The notes: a model not told the origin generated them from the sequence alone. Shown: positions 17,114 through 25,027, numbered from the stretch's first letter. The stretch: DNA of 46,690 nucleotides from an uncultured Aquimarina sp. (GCA_938011245.1 CALLUJ010000028.1:1-46690), one strand, 5' to 3'. Numbers and translations are program-made.

Positions 17114-17566
17114 ATGAGAAATAACAATACAAATACCAAAGAGGGCTTTACCATTCCTAATAATTATTTTAATAAAAATAAAACCTCTATTTTAAAATCA
17201 ATATCAACTTCTAATATAAAAGATGATGGTTTTACTACATCACCTCAATATTTTTCTAGTTCTAAAAAAGCAATTCTAAAAAGCACAATCAACTCCGAAC
17301 CCATATCTATATTTTCTAAAAAGTGGATTTTTATTAGTGTAACCATTGCTGCTTCACTAATCTTACTTTTCTCAATATCAAATTATAATACCAAAACTAC
17401 ATCTAATACCATTGTTACTATAGCCCCTCAAATCGACACAACTTCTAATAATTTTATTAGTGACGAAACTAATACTACTAAAGACTTATTATTATCCATA
17501 TACATAGACGATTCGTACACAGAAGAATCTATAGACGATTACGCCTTGGAAAGCTTAATTTTTTAA
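17114..17566 (+). CDS. Putative anti-sigma factor, single-pass membrane protein
   Basis: The 150-residue protein has one transmembrane helix (about 71-90, WIFISVTIAASLILLFSI). The N-terminal cytoplasmic part carries two copies of a short motif: EGFTIPNNYFNKNKTSILKS (10-29) and DGFTTSPQYFSSSKKAILKS (38-57). The C-terminal part (91-150) is acidic, Thr/Asn/Asp-rich and would lie in the periplasm. Its position 6 nt after an ECF sigma gene and its topology fit an anti-sigma factor. No ZAS zinc motif is present, so the sigma-binding mode would be different; the duplicated motif is the obvious candidate. Function is inferred from context. Confidence 0.65.
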   Translation: MRNNNTNTKEGFTIPNNYFNKNKTSILKSISTSNIKDDGFTTSPQYFSSSKKAILKSTINSEPISIFSKKWIFISVTIAASLILLFSISNYNTKTTSNTIVTIAPQIDTTSNNFISDETNTTKDLLLSIYIDDSYTEESIDDYALESLIF

Positions 17567-17791
17567 TAAAATAGTTCCTACTTTTAGTTAAAATACAACT
17601 CGTTTAAATCTGATTTAGGCATTATCTCTTTGCTCTGAAGTTGTAACATATAATAGATATTCTAAATTAGAAATTAAGCCTAAGAAAGTTTTATTGTCCT
17701 TGATAATTCCTCTTTACTTAGAAAAACTTAATCTGCATTATTCTTCAACTTTTTTTAATAACAAATATGATAGTAAAAAAACAATATTGAT

Positions 17792-17821
17792 ATTAAACCT
17801 TTTGAATAATAATTAGTCTAA
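17792..17821 (+). promoter_or_regulatory. Second ECF-type promoter, before the LTxxQ gene
   Basis: ATTAAACCTTTT (17792-17803) is identical to the 12-mer at 16519-16530, and GTCTAA (17816-17821) follows at exactly the same 12-nt spacing. Most of the spacer also matches (AATAA and TTA positions). It predicts transcription from about 17828. Confidence 0.65.
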
Positions 17822-17827
17822 AACTAC

Positions 17828-17837
17828 AGAACGTTCT
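17828..17837. promoter_or_regulatory. 10-bp palindrome at the predicted transcript start
   Basis: AGAACGTTCT is a perfect palindrome starting at the predicted +1 of the LTxxQ gene, 31 nt before its start codon. It may be an operator; it is absent from the sigma promoter. Evidence is only its symmetry and position. Confidence 0.3.
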
Positions 17838-17867
17838 ACACTAGTTTAATCCTATTAATCAAATGAT

Positions 17868-18593
17868 ATGAAAATTCTAAATATAATAACCATTACCTCT
17901 ATATGTATTTTAATGCTAAATACTGTAATTGCACAGAAAAAAAAGCTCAAAGTTGACAATTTAACAGAGCAACAAGAAATACTTTTAAAAAATAATAGAC
18001 AGAAAAGTAAGGCTGATATGAAAGAGTTTAAAAAGACTTTAAACAAAGAACAGTTAGCTATTTTAAATAATAAAGCTTTAGACAAAAGAGAAAAAAGACA
18101 AACTTTACGTAAAACTTTATCTCCAGAACAAAAAGCTGTTTTTAAAGCCAATTTAGAAAATAATATAAAAAATAAAAAAGCATTTAAAAGTACTCTTTCT
18201 GAAGAACAAAAAAAGCAATTTTATCAAAACAACAGACCTCTTGGAAACAAACACCACAAAGGTGTTAAGCATAAAAATAAAATGTTGTTTTTAAAAAATC
18301 TTACCGATAGTCAAAAACAACTTTTAAAAACGAATCGAGAAAAGATGATGGCTAATAAAGAGAAATTTAAATCCTCTTTAACCGACAATCAAAAAACGAT
18401 ATTAAAAGATGAGAAATTGAATCGAAAAGAACGAATAGAGAAACTTAAAACTACACTTACAGATAAACAAAGAGCTAGTTTTGAAGCTAACCGAAAAGCT
18501 ATTAAAGCCAATCGAAAAATCTTTAGACAAACTCTTACCGAATCACAAAAAAAACAGTTAGCTGAATTAAAGGCCAAAAAGAATAAGCAATAA
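17868..18593 (+). CDS. Exported helical protein with eight LTxxQ motifs (Spy/CpxP-like)
   Basis: The 241-residue protein has a Sec signal peptide (cleavage after AQ23). It is extremely rich in Lys, Gln and Asn and predicted all-helical. Eight LTxxQ-type motifs start at residues 32, 58, 84, 110, 145, 171, 197 and 223. The spacing is exactly 26 residues except for one 35-residue step in the middle, where a His-rich linker (KHHKGVKHKNK) sits. Motifs 1-4 and 5-8 align one to one, so the gene is a duplicated four-motif unit. LTxxQ motifs mark the Spy/CpxP group of periplasmic chaperone and stress-sensing proteins, which usually have two. With the ECF promoter upstream it may be the effector or sensor of the adjacent sigma system (inference). 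Confidence 0.75.
   Translation: MKILNIITITSICILMLNTVIAQKKKLKVDNLTEQQEILLKNNRQKSKADMKEFKKTLNKEQLAILNNKALDKREKRQTLRKTLSPEQKAVFKANLENNIKNKKAFKSTLSEEQKKQFYQNNRPLGNKHHKGVKHKNKMLFLKNLTDSQKQLLKTNREKMMANKEKFKSSLTDNQKTILKDEKLNRKERIEKLKTTLTDKQRASFEANRKAIKANRKIFRQTLTESQKKQLAELKAKKNKQ
17961..18548 (+). repeat. Eight coding repeats of 78 bp (two blocks of four)
   Basis: At the protein level each unit is 26 residues beginning with an LTxxQ motif. The two four-unit blocks are separated by a 27-bp longer unit encoding the His-rich linker. The DNA copies have diverged far more than the 315-bp repeats of the lipoprotein gene, so this is an older duplication. Confidence 0.75.
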
Positions 18594-18612
18594 TTTCCCC
18601 CGAATTTTGATT

Positions 18613-18644
18613 AAAACGTAAAGTATCTTTTTACTTTACGTTTT
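18613..18644. terminator. Bidirectional intrinsic terminator
   Basis: AAAACGTAAAGTA (18613-18625) and TACTTTACGTTTT (18632-18644) form a 13-bp stem with a 6-nt loop; three more Ts follow on the plus strand. It separates the convergent LTxxQ and ctaA genes. Confidence 0.88.
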
Positions 18645-18696
18645 TTTATTCATTATCGTAACGTTTAAGTCTTCAACTGCTATATATTTAAAAAAA

Positions 18697-19716
18697 CTAC
18701 TTCTTAAACAATCGTAGGGTAGTATAAAATTGCACGCCAAACAATAAACTACTTAATAATAAATGAATTGGTTGAGATAAAAATGGAAAATCCAAATAAT
18801 ACAATACAATTCCTGAAAGTACTTCCATAAATAGTAAAACAACAATCCAATTTACCAAACCTAACGTTTTATTTGCCTTTTTGATTAACCAAACCCAACA
18901 TAAATTAATTATTACCACAACAACTGAAAAAGAGCGATGTATATAAAAAATAATTGGAGGTATAGACAACCAATTGTTTTGATTTTTATGTGCATTTAAT
19001 TGCATTTGTACATCTATATATTGGCGTAACTGTGTTCCTAGAGTAACTTGTATTAAAGTAACAAATATTACTGCTATTGCTAAAGGTTTTATTAAACGAG
19101 AATAATTTTTTAAAACAGGTAAATATTCTTTACTAAGAAATCTAATCCCTAATAGAAAAGCTACTATAAAAAACACAAATAATACATGCAGTGTAATTTT
19201 TACTGGTTGCAAATTAGTATCCACTACAATTTTTCCTAAAACAGCTTCTATACCTACACTAATTAATGTTAAAAAAGATAATATTGCATATCTTTTATCT
19301 TTGCTCCATTGAAACAAACTCAATACAAACAGAAATAACAATGGAATACCAAACAATACAGTTGCCAATCTGTTAATATATTCTATCCAAGTATGTACTG
19401 GGTTGAATATAGCATAATCGTGTTTAGCATAACGCTCCCAATTATTAGCGTTATATTGGTTTTTAGATACAAAATCTCTTTTCACTACAAAAAGCTGTTC
19501 TTCCCTTATTATTTTTTGTCCTTTTTTATAATTATGGTTAATCTTCCATTGCAATTGGGATGCATTAGTTGGAGGAATACTGTATCCAAAACATTTTGGC
19601 CAGTCTGGACACCCCATTCCAGAGCCTGTCATTCGTACTACAGCACCTGCAATAATTACAATATATACCAGGATAATAGAAATTAATAATATGGGACGAA
19701 AAAGTATTTTAAACAT
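18697..19716 (-). CDS. ctaA: Heme A synthase (COX15/CtaA family)
   Basis: This membrane enzyme oxidises heme O to heme A for aa3-type cytochrome oxidase. The 339 residues hold about eight transmembrane helices. Family marks: GAVVRMTGSGMGCPDWPKCFG near the N-terminus, HTWIEYINRLATVLFG with the heme-ligand His, ITLHVLF, TLGTQLRQYIDVQMQLN and IHRSFSVVV. The extended loop between helix 1 and 2 (about 45-100) is longer than in Bacillus CtaA and resembles the COX15 type. Other oxidase-assembly genes are not adjacent. It shares orientation with the upstream DUF6122 gene but a 74-bp gap separates them. Confidence 0.93.
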   Translation of the reverse strand: MFKILFRPILLISIILVYIVIIAGAVVRMTGSGMGCPDWPKCFGYSIPPTNASQLQWKINHNYKKGQKIIREEQLFVVKRDFVSKNQYNANNWERYAKHDYAIFNPVHTWIEYINRLATVLFGIPLLFLFVLSLFQWSKDKRYAILSFLTLISVGIEAVLGKIVVDTNLQPVKITLHVLFVFFIVAFLLGIRFLSKEYLPVLKNYSRLIKPLAIAVIFVTLIQVTLGTQLRQYIDVQMQLNAHKNQNNWLSIPPIIFYIHRSFSVVVVIINLCWVWLIKKANKTLGLVNWIVVLLFMEVLSGIVLYYLDFPFLSQPIHLLLSSLLFGVQFYTTLRLFKK

Positions 19717-19790
19717 ATAGGCTTTATTTCTAATACAAATTTCGGATATTCCTAAACCTTATAATAATATTAATAGTCTTTTTATAGTTT

Positions 19791-20114
19791 TTATAACCAT
19801 AAACAATCTAAATAGTCCGTAAGCATATGCAACAAAAGTCCAATAGCTATAACTCTAATTTTAGGAAACAACAATAATAATACATACACCCCAATCGCTA
19901 TATAGGAGTGCAAAAAATGAAACCCAACACTACACCTATTAGAATCAAAAATAGGATTTGCTACTAGGTGATCTAAATCGACCAACATTGTTAACAATAA
20001 AAGAAAACTTACTTTTTTCCATTGAAATTTAAAACAGCTATAAGCTAATATTATAGGAAATATAAAATGTAATCCATAGTGAATTCCTCCTCTAACAATT
20101 TCTACGGATGTCAT
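19791..20114 (-). CDS. DUF6122 family membrane protein
   Basis: The 107-residue protein has three or four membrane helices. Conserved polar residues lie in the helices: GIHYGLHFIFP, MLVDLDHLVANPIFDSNRCSVGFHFLHSY and HMLTDYLDCLW. The His and Asp pattern resembles membrane-bound metal-dependent hydrolases (YdjM/LexA-regulated type), but activity is unproven. I recognise it as the family annotated DUF6122 in Flavobacteria. Its ATG overlaps the upstream stop by four bases (ATGA), so it is coupled to the endonuclease/phosphatase-family gene. Confidence 0.82.
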   Translation of the reverse strand: MTSVEIVRGGIHYGLHFIFPIILAYSCFKFQWKKVSFLLLLTMLVDLDHLVANPIFDSNRCSVGFHFLHSYIAIGVYVLLLLFPKIRVIAIGLLLHMLTDYLDCLWL

Positions 20115-21115
20115 AACTCAATTTCACTAATTACAGGGTAATGATCTGACCATTCTTCAAGCTTTAAAACTTTATGAGAATGCACTTTAGCCGTTTTAGG
20201 TACTAAAATAAAGTCTATACGAGTTGGAAAATAACTAAAATCGAAAGTAGCTCCAAATCCAGAACCTCCTTCTACAAAAGTATCTTTTAAATTACATTCT
20301 CTTATCAATTTATTATATTCGTACGAGTATGCATTATTATTAAAATCACCTAATACAATACACGGATAAGGACTTCTTTTAATATGCTTAACTAGGTTAT
20401 TAACCTCTTTTTCGTGAATTCGAAATCCTTTTCTTATTTTCTTTCCATTATTCAAAAAGCCTTTCTTTTTCAATACTTTTGGGTCTTTAGAAAATTTATA
20501 GGACTGAAAATGTAAGTTATATATTCTTACCGTGTCTTTTTTAGTAAATACATCCGCATAAGAAATATCTTTACGATTGGTAGAACTTAACACTTCTAAA
20601 TGACCAAAATTTATAATTTTATAACTGCTATAAATCCAACTTTGGGACTTTATAGAGGTATTAAAATTAGATTGGGGGAATACCGATTGTTTAAAATAAC
20701 TACCCTCTTGTAAACCTAAAACATTTATTTCTAAAGAATCTAATAATCCAAAAACATTGTCTTTAACATTAAATCTTTTTCTATTTTGATTCTTAAAATT
20801 AAGCACATTAAATGTTGCTAATTTAATAGTATTTACTTTCTCTATATTATTGGCTCTCTTTGAATTAAAAGCTACAAAACAATTTACCTCTTTATGTCCT
20901 AACAATAGAATTATTAAAGATAATAATATCCGCTTATCTAACTTTATTAACCAAAAGCAACTTAGTATAAGATGTAGTACTAATAATAAAGGAAAAAACA
21001 ATGAATGTCCATTAAAAATAGACTGTTGAGACGGAGGTATATAGGAGAGTAAATAATACATAATGCTTCCTAATACAGCAATAATATTTAAGAAAAAAAC
21101 GACTCCCTTAATCAT
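20111..21115 (-). CDS. Endonuclease/exonuclease/phosphatase family protein with N-terminal membrane helices
   Basis: The start used is ATG 21115 (MIKGVVFF), one base after the rhomboid stop codon; a longer frame to 21178 would overlap the rhomboid and adds a basic, non-membrane stretch. From there, 334 residues: three hydrophobic helices (about 4-95) and an EEP-fold domain. EEP motifs: IKLATFNVLNF, VLGLQEGSYF, IYNLHFQSYKF, CIVLGDFNNNAYSYEY, RIDFILV and WSDHYPVISEI, which include the metal and catalytic Asn, Glu, Asp and His. The domain should face the periplasm; substrate (nucleic acid, phospholipid or inositol phosphate) is unknown. It belongs to the mutL-rhomboid operon. Confidence 0.88.
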   Translation of the reverse strand: MIKGVVFFLNIIAVLGSIMYYLLSYIPPSQQSIFNGHSLFFPLLLVLHLILSCFWLIKLDKRILLSLIILLLGHKEVNCFVAFNSKRANNIEKVNTIKLATFNVLNFKNQNRKRFNVKDNVFGLLDSLEINVLGLQEGSYFKQSVFPQSNFNTSIKSQSWIYSSYKIINFGHLEVLSSTNRKDISYADVFTKKDTVRIYNLHFQSYKFSKDPKVLKKKGFLNNGKKIRKGFRIHEKEVNNLVKHIKRSPYPCIVLGDFNNNAYSYEYNKLIRECNLKDTFVEGGSGFGATFDFSYFPTRIDFILVPKTAKVHSHKVLKLEEWSDHYPVISEIEL

Positions 21116-21116
21116 C

Positions 21117-22010
21117 CTACCCTTTTCCTGCTTTAAATAATATTTCTTTTTCCTTTTTGGAAAGGCTTTCGTAACCACTTTTACTAATCTTATCTAAAAT
21201 AGCATCAATTATTGCTTGATTAGGGTTTTGTGATTTATTACTAGTTGTTCTTCTATTTTGGCTTTTAGTATTTTGTCTATATACGGTTTTTAATCTTACT
21301 TTTTCCTTTGGCTTAAATAAGCCTACAATCCAATCCATTGCTTTTTCTACAGGAGTTCCTAAATCATTTCCTTTTTGTAATTGTATCATATACAGATAGC
21401 CAATAAAAGCTCCTCCTAAATGGGAAAAATGTCCTCCTGCATTAGTTCCCGATCCCAATTGTATAACATCCCATATTAATAACCCTACACACAACCACCA
21501 TAATTTAAAAGTTATAGGAATAAACATTAATTTAAATGGACTATTAGGGCTTTGAATAGTAGCCGCTACCATTACCGCATTAACGGCTGCCGATGCTCCA
21601 ACCATATGACTTTGAATTCCTGAAAAAAGAGGAAAAACAGCAAACGCAATCATAAAAAATAGCGCTCCAAAAATAATCCCTAGAAAATACAGGTTTAAAA
21701 ATCTTCTTCCGGTATGAATATTCAAAAAAATTTGTCCAAAAAAATACAGAAATAACATATTGTATAAAATATGTCTAAAACCCGAATGAAGAAATCCGTA
21801 GGTAATAATTGTCCATGGTTTTTGTATATACTGAAAAATATCGTTTGGAAAACTAAACCATCCTTTTAATAAACTCAAATCCGTTTTAAAAAGGATCCCT
21901 ACAATAACCAATAGTTCAAATAACAGGAAAAAGGCTATATTAATTAATATCAAGCGGTTTAAAACGGGGGCTTGAACAAAATACCGTGTGTAAGCTTGTT
22001 TAATATCCAT
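21117..22010 (-). CDS. Rhomboid-family intramembrane serine protease (second copy)
   Basis: The 297-residue protein has six helices and a hydrophilic C-terminal tail (about 225-297, Arg/Lys/Asn-rich). The catalytic dyad appears intact: Ser140 in VGASAAV and His197 in GGHFSHLGGAFIGY. The conserved H80-x3-N84 before the Ser helps form the oxyanion hole. GASA replaces the commoner GASG. The tail ends in ISKSGYESLSKKEKEILFKA, a pattern shared by many Bacteroidota rhomboids. It lies 3 nt after the first rhomboid and 1 nt before the endonuclease-family gene, so these are one operon. Confidence 0.92.
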   Translation of the reverse strand: MDIKQAYTRYFVQAPVLNRLILINIAFFLLFELLVIVGILFKTDLSLLKGWFSFPNDIFQYIQKPWTIITYGFLHSGFRHILYNMLFLYFFGQIFLNIHTGRRFLNLYFLGIIFGALFFMIAFAVFPLFSGIQSHMVGASAAVNAVMVAATIQSPNSPFKLMFIPITFKLWWLCVGLLIWDVIQLGSGTNAGGHFSHLGGAFIGYLYMIQLQKGNDLGTPVEKAMDWIVGLFKPKEKVRLKTVYRQNTKSQNRRTTSNKSQNPNQAIIDAILDKISKSGYESLSKKEKEILFKAGKG

Positions 22011-22013
22011 AAT

Positions 22014-22775
22014 TTAATGCCAACGATGTTGATTAAACGAATTTTTTTTCCAGTACCATATTGTTAAAAAGCCTATTAACGCTCCTCCTAAATGAGCCCA
22101 ATTAGCAGTATTTGCTGGACCAATAATATTATTTCCTGTAAGTGCAGCGTACAAATCTAAAAGCACATACCCTCCTATTAAGTATTTTGCTTTTATAGGT
22201 ACTGGTATAAACATTATCATTAAAGGCAAATTAGGATATAATACTCCAAAAGCTACTACTACTCCAAAAATTGCTCCCGAAGCTCCTACCATAGGTGTAG
22301 TAAATGCGTCAATCATACTTATAGCAGCTTCTTTAGATATACCATCCAAAATGCGGTAACGCCCTGTCTGAATTACTTCTTGAAAAAAAACAGTCATATC
22401 TTCGGTTGACATTCCTTGTTGTAAGTACAAATCATATGTTGGCAAAAAAGAATAATACATAGAAGCTAATTGTAAAGCCGCTGCTCCTATACCTGCAGAA
22501 AAGTATAAAAATAAAAATTTAGTTTGTCCTAACGAATTTTCTATTTGACTTCCAAACATATACAAGGCAAACATATTGAAAAATATATGGGTAGTACCAC
22601 CATGCATAAACATATGGGTTAATAATTGCCAAATCTTAAAATTAGGATGTTTAGGAAACCATAATGCAAAAAGTGCATTTGCATCAATCCCTTTAGATTT
22701 TAGCAGTTCACTTCCTATAAAAAAAACCACATTAATAATTAATAAGGTTTTAACGGTATCCGTTATTCTTCCCAT
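22014..22775 (-). CDS. Rhomboid-family intramembrane serine protease (first copy)
   Basis: The 253-residue protein has six helices. Active-site residues: Ser166 in VGASGAIFG, His228 in WAHLGGALIGF, and the H63-x3-N67 pair (HIFFNM). It cleaves substrates within the membrane; targets are unknown. Compared with the second copy it has a longer loop between helices 3 and 4 (residues 108-160, containing YLQQGMSTEDMTVFFQEV) and lacks the basic tail, so the two are diverged paralogues and not a recent duplicate. It lies 2 nt after mutL. Confidence 0.93.
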   Translation of the reverse strand: MGRITDTVKTLLIINVVFFIGSELLKSKGIDANALFALWFPKHPNFKIWQLLTHMFMHGGTTHIFFNMFALYMFGSQIENSLGQTKFLFLYFSAGIGAAALQLASMYYSFLPTYDLYLQQGMSTEDMTVFFQEVIQTGRYRILDGISKEAAISMIDAFTTPMVGASGAIFGVVVAFGVLYPNLPLMIMFIPVPIKAKYLIGGYVLLDLYAALTGNNIIGPANTANWAHLGGALIGFLTIWYWKKNSFNQHRWH

Positions 22776-22777
22776 AC

Positions 22778-24673
22778 TTAAAATTTTTTATCTAATTCGT
22801 CTACACTTAATGTCGTGTACGTTTTTTTTCCATTAGGAGCCCTATCTGGTTCTTCGCAAGCAAATAGTTGATCTACTAAATGCATTTGCATTTCTTTTTC
22901 CAAGGTAGCACCGGTTTTTACGGCCGCACTTTTAGCTAAAGATTTTGATAATACTTCTAATTGCGAAAAACTATTTTTAGGCACTTCTAGTTCAATATCC
23001 GATATTAACTGTTCTAAAATAATAGAAACTTCGCTTTCGGTTACTAAAGTAGGGATTCCTGTAATAGAAATACTGTCTTCGTCAAAATTCTGAAACCCAA
23101 ATCCAGAAGCTATTAATTGTTCTTCTAAGGAAGCCAATATAGCTACTTCCGATTTACTAAATGTTAGTTGTAAAGGAAATAATAATTGTTGGCTTATAGC
23201 TTTACACTGAGAGATTTGTTTTCTAAAATCTTCATATAATATACGTTGATGAGCTCTATTTTGATGAATAATTACCAACCCACTTTTAATAGTGCTTATT
23301 AAATATTTATTTTGTAGTTGATAGACATTCTTAGTAGTTGTTTCCGCTTTGTTGCTTTCAAAAAATAATCCCTCTGTATTTGCTACGCTTTCAAACTGCA
23401 TTTTAGAAGCTAAAACTTCTATATCCGATTCGTTATCTGTTGTTGTATTTAAACCTGAATATAAGCTCTCCCATTGAGGGGCTACTTTTTTATTAAAACT
23501 TGCATTATAGGTATTCTGTCCTTTAGTTACTGATTTTTGCAAATTAGCACTAGACTTCGTATCGGGTTCAAAAGGATTAAAAGTACGGTCTACCTCTATT
23601 TGTGGTATTTGGGCTGTTTTATTTTTATATTCGTAAGGTACATCCATTGTGGCTTCTCTATCAAAATCTAAAACAGGTGCTACATTAAATTGTCCTAAAC
23701 TATGTTTTACTGTGGCACGTATTATAGCGTATAATGCTTGTTCATTATCAAATTTCACTTCTGTTTTTGTAGGATGAATATTGATATCGATACTTTTAGG
23801 GTCTACACGCAAATACAAGTAATAACTAGCATGTGTTTTAGGTTGTAATAAACCTTCAAAAGCTGACATAACTGCATGATGCAAATAGGGACTTTTTACA
23901 AAACGATCATTCACAAAAAAGAATTGTTCTCCTCTTGTTTTTTTGGCAAATTCTGGTTTTCCTACAAAGCCTTTAATATCTAATATTTCTGTAGTTTCTT
24001 GTACTGGGACTAACTTTTCATTTGTTTTTCCTCCAAAAATATGCACTAACCGTTGCCTTACATTACTTACCGGGAGCTTAAATAATTCGGATCCATTCGA
24101 ATAAAATTCAAATTTAATATTAGAATGAATCATTGCTACTCTATGAAATTCGTCAATTACATGACGTAATTCTACAGGGTTAGATTTTAAAAAATTTCGA
24201 CGAGCTGGTACGTTAAAAAATAAGTTTTTTACCCAAATAGTAGTTCCTTTTGGAGTAGCGCAAGGTTCTTGAGTAATTACTTCGCTTCCTTCTATTTTTA
24301 TGTGAGTTCCTAAATCTCTATTTTCTTGTTTAGTACGCATTTCTACGTGCGCAATTGCTGCAATAGAAGCTAAAGCTTCTCCTCTAAAACCTTTTGTAGA
24401 TAAATTAAATAAATCATCTGCCGATTTAATTTTAGAAGTAGCATGACGCTCGAAACACAACCGGGCATCTGTAGTACTCATCCCTTTGCCATTGTCTACA
24501 ACTTGGATAAGGGTTTTTCCTGCTTCTTTAATAATTAAACTAATTTCTGTTGCTCCCGAGTCTATAGCATTTTCTAATAATTCTTTAACTACAGACGCTG
24601 GTCTTTGTACCACTTCTCCTGCAGCTATTTGGTTGGCTACATGATCGGGTAATAACTGAATAATATCGGACAT
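22778..24673 (-). CDS. mutL: DNA mismatch repair protein MutL
   Basis: MutL couples MutS mismatch recognition to strand cutting. The 631 residues show the N-terminal GHKL ATPase (ELLENAIDSGATEI, DNGKGM, STKGFRGEALASI, about 30-105), the transducer domain to about 330, a low-complexity linker (about 335-430) and the C-terminal dimerisation domain. The endonuclease motif usually read as DQHAAHERxxYE is here HQNRAHQRILYE (470-481), with the Asp, the first His and the first Glu changed. The C-terminal zinc motif is also altered (PDRAPNGKK). So nicking activity is doubtful. It is coupled by one base to the small gene upstream and 2 nt from the rhomboid downstream. Confidence 0.96.
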   Translation of the reverse strand: MSDIIQLLPDHVANQIAAGEVVQRPASVVKELLENAIDSGATEISLIIKEAGKTLIQVVDNGKGMSTTDARLCFERHATSKIKSADDLFNLSTKGFRGEALASIAAIAHVEMRTKQENRDLGTHIKIEGSEVITQEPCATPKGTTIWVKNLFFNVPARRNFLKSNPVELRHVIDEFHRVAMIHSNIKFEFYSNGSELFKLPVSNVRQRLVHIFGGKTNEKLVPVQETTEILDIKGFVGKPEFAKKTRGEQFFFVNDRFVKSPYLHHAVMSAFEGLLQPKTHASYYLYLRVDPKSIDINIHPTKTEVKFDNEQALYAIIRATVKHSLGQFNVAPVLDFDREATMDVPYEYKNKTAQIPQIEVDRTFNPFEPDTKSSANLQKSVTKGQNTYNASFNKKVAPQWESLYSGLNTTTDNESDIEVLASKMQFESVANTEGLFFESNKAETTTKNVYQLQNKYLISTIKSGLVIIHQNRAHQRILYEDFRKQISQCKAISQQLLFPLQLTFSKSEVAILASLEEQLIASGFGFQNFDEDSISITGIPTLVTESEVSIILEQLISDIELEVPKNSFSQLEVLSKSLAKSAAVKTGATLEKEMQMHLVDQLFACEEPDRAPNGKKTYTTLSVDELDKKF

Positions 24674-24960
24674 TAGTTGTTGAAGAAAATTGAGAGATCA
24701 AACTCTATAAAAAACAAAAATAGAATTACTAAAATAATTCCTATAATTAGTACTCGTTTATTAGAATTGCTCCTAGGATTACTTCTATATTCATCCCAAG
24801 CTTTAGAAAATTTACCCTTCATTCCACTGGGTGTTTCTAATGTAGATCTATAGGGGTCAAACTTTTGTTTAATAGCAAATGGACTATCTTCTGCTTCACT
24901 TTTATAATAGCGAGGTGTGTAGCTGTATTTTTTGTTTTTTCTCCGTGTTAATAAACCCAT
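24673..24960 (-). CDS. Small conserved membrane protein between ribH and mutL
   Basis: The 95-residue protein has a basic N-terminus (MGLLTRRKNKKYSYTPRYY), a Pro/Ser middle (DPYRSTLETPSGMKGKF) and one C-terminal transmembrane helix (RVLIIGIILVILFLFFIEF). Function is unknown. Homologues at this place in Flavobacteria are sometimes labelled riboflavin synthase subunit beta because of the neighbouring ribH; nothing in the sequence supports that. Its stop overlaps the mutL start (TAATG on the minus strand), so it is co-translated with mutL. Confidence 0.8.
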   Translation of the reverse strand: MGLLTRRKNKKYSYTPRYYKSEAEDSPFAIKQKFDPYRSTLETPSGMKGKFSKAWDEYRSNPRSNSNKRVLIIGIILVILFLFFIEFDLSIFFNN

Positions 24961-25027
24961 AACGTAAAGTTACTTAAAATTGAAGAAAACCTAAATGCTT
25001 TTAACTTTGAACTAACGATGGTAAACC

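Larger units (their letters stand above)
17567..17867. other. Intergenic region upstream of the LTxxQ gene
   Basis: About 300 bp with no open frame. It contains the second ECF-type promoter (17792-17821) and a 10-bp palindrome (17828-17837). No terminator was seen after the anti-sigma gene, so read-through into the LTxxQ gene is also possible. Confidence 0.55.

Noticed and set aside
21116..21178. Upstream extension of the endonuclease-family gene into the rhomboid gene
   Set aside because: The added stretch is the basic C-terminal coding end of the rhomboid in another frame; ATG 21115, one base after the rhomboid stop, is a natural operon start.
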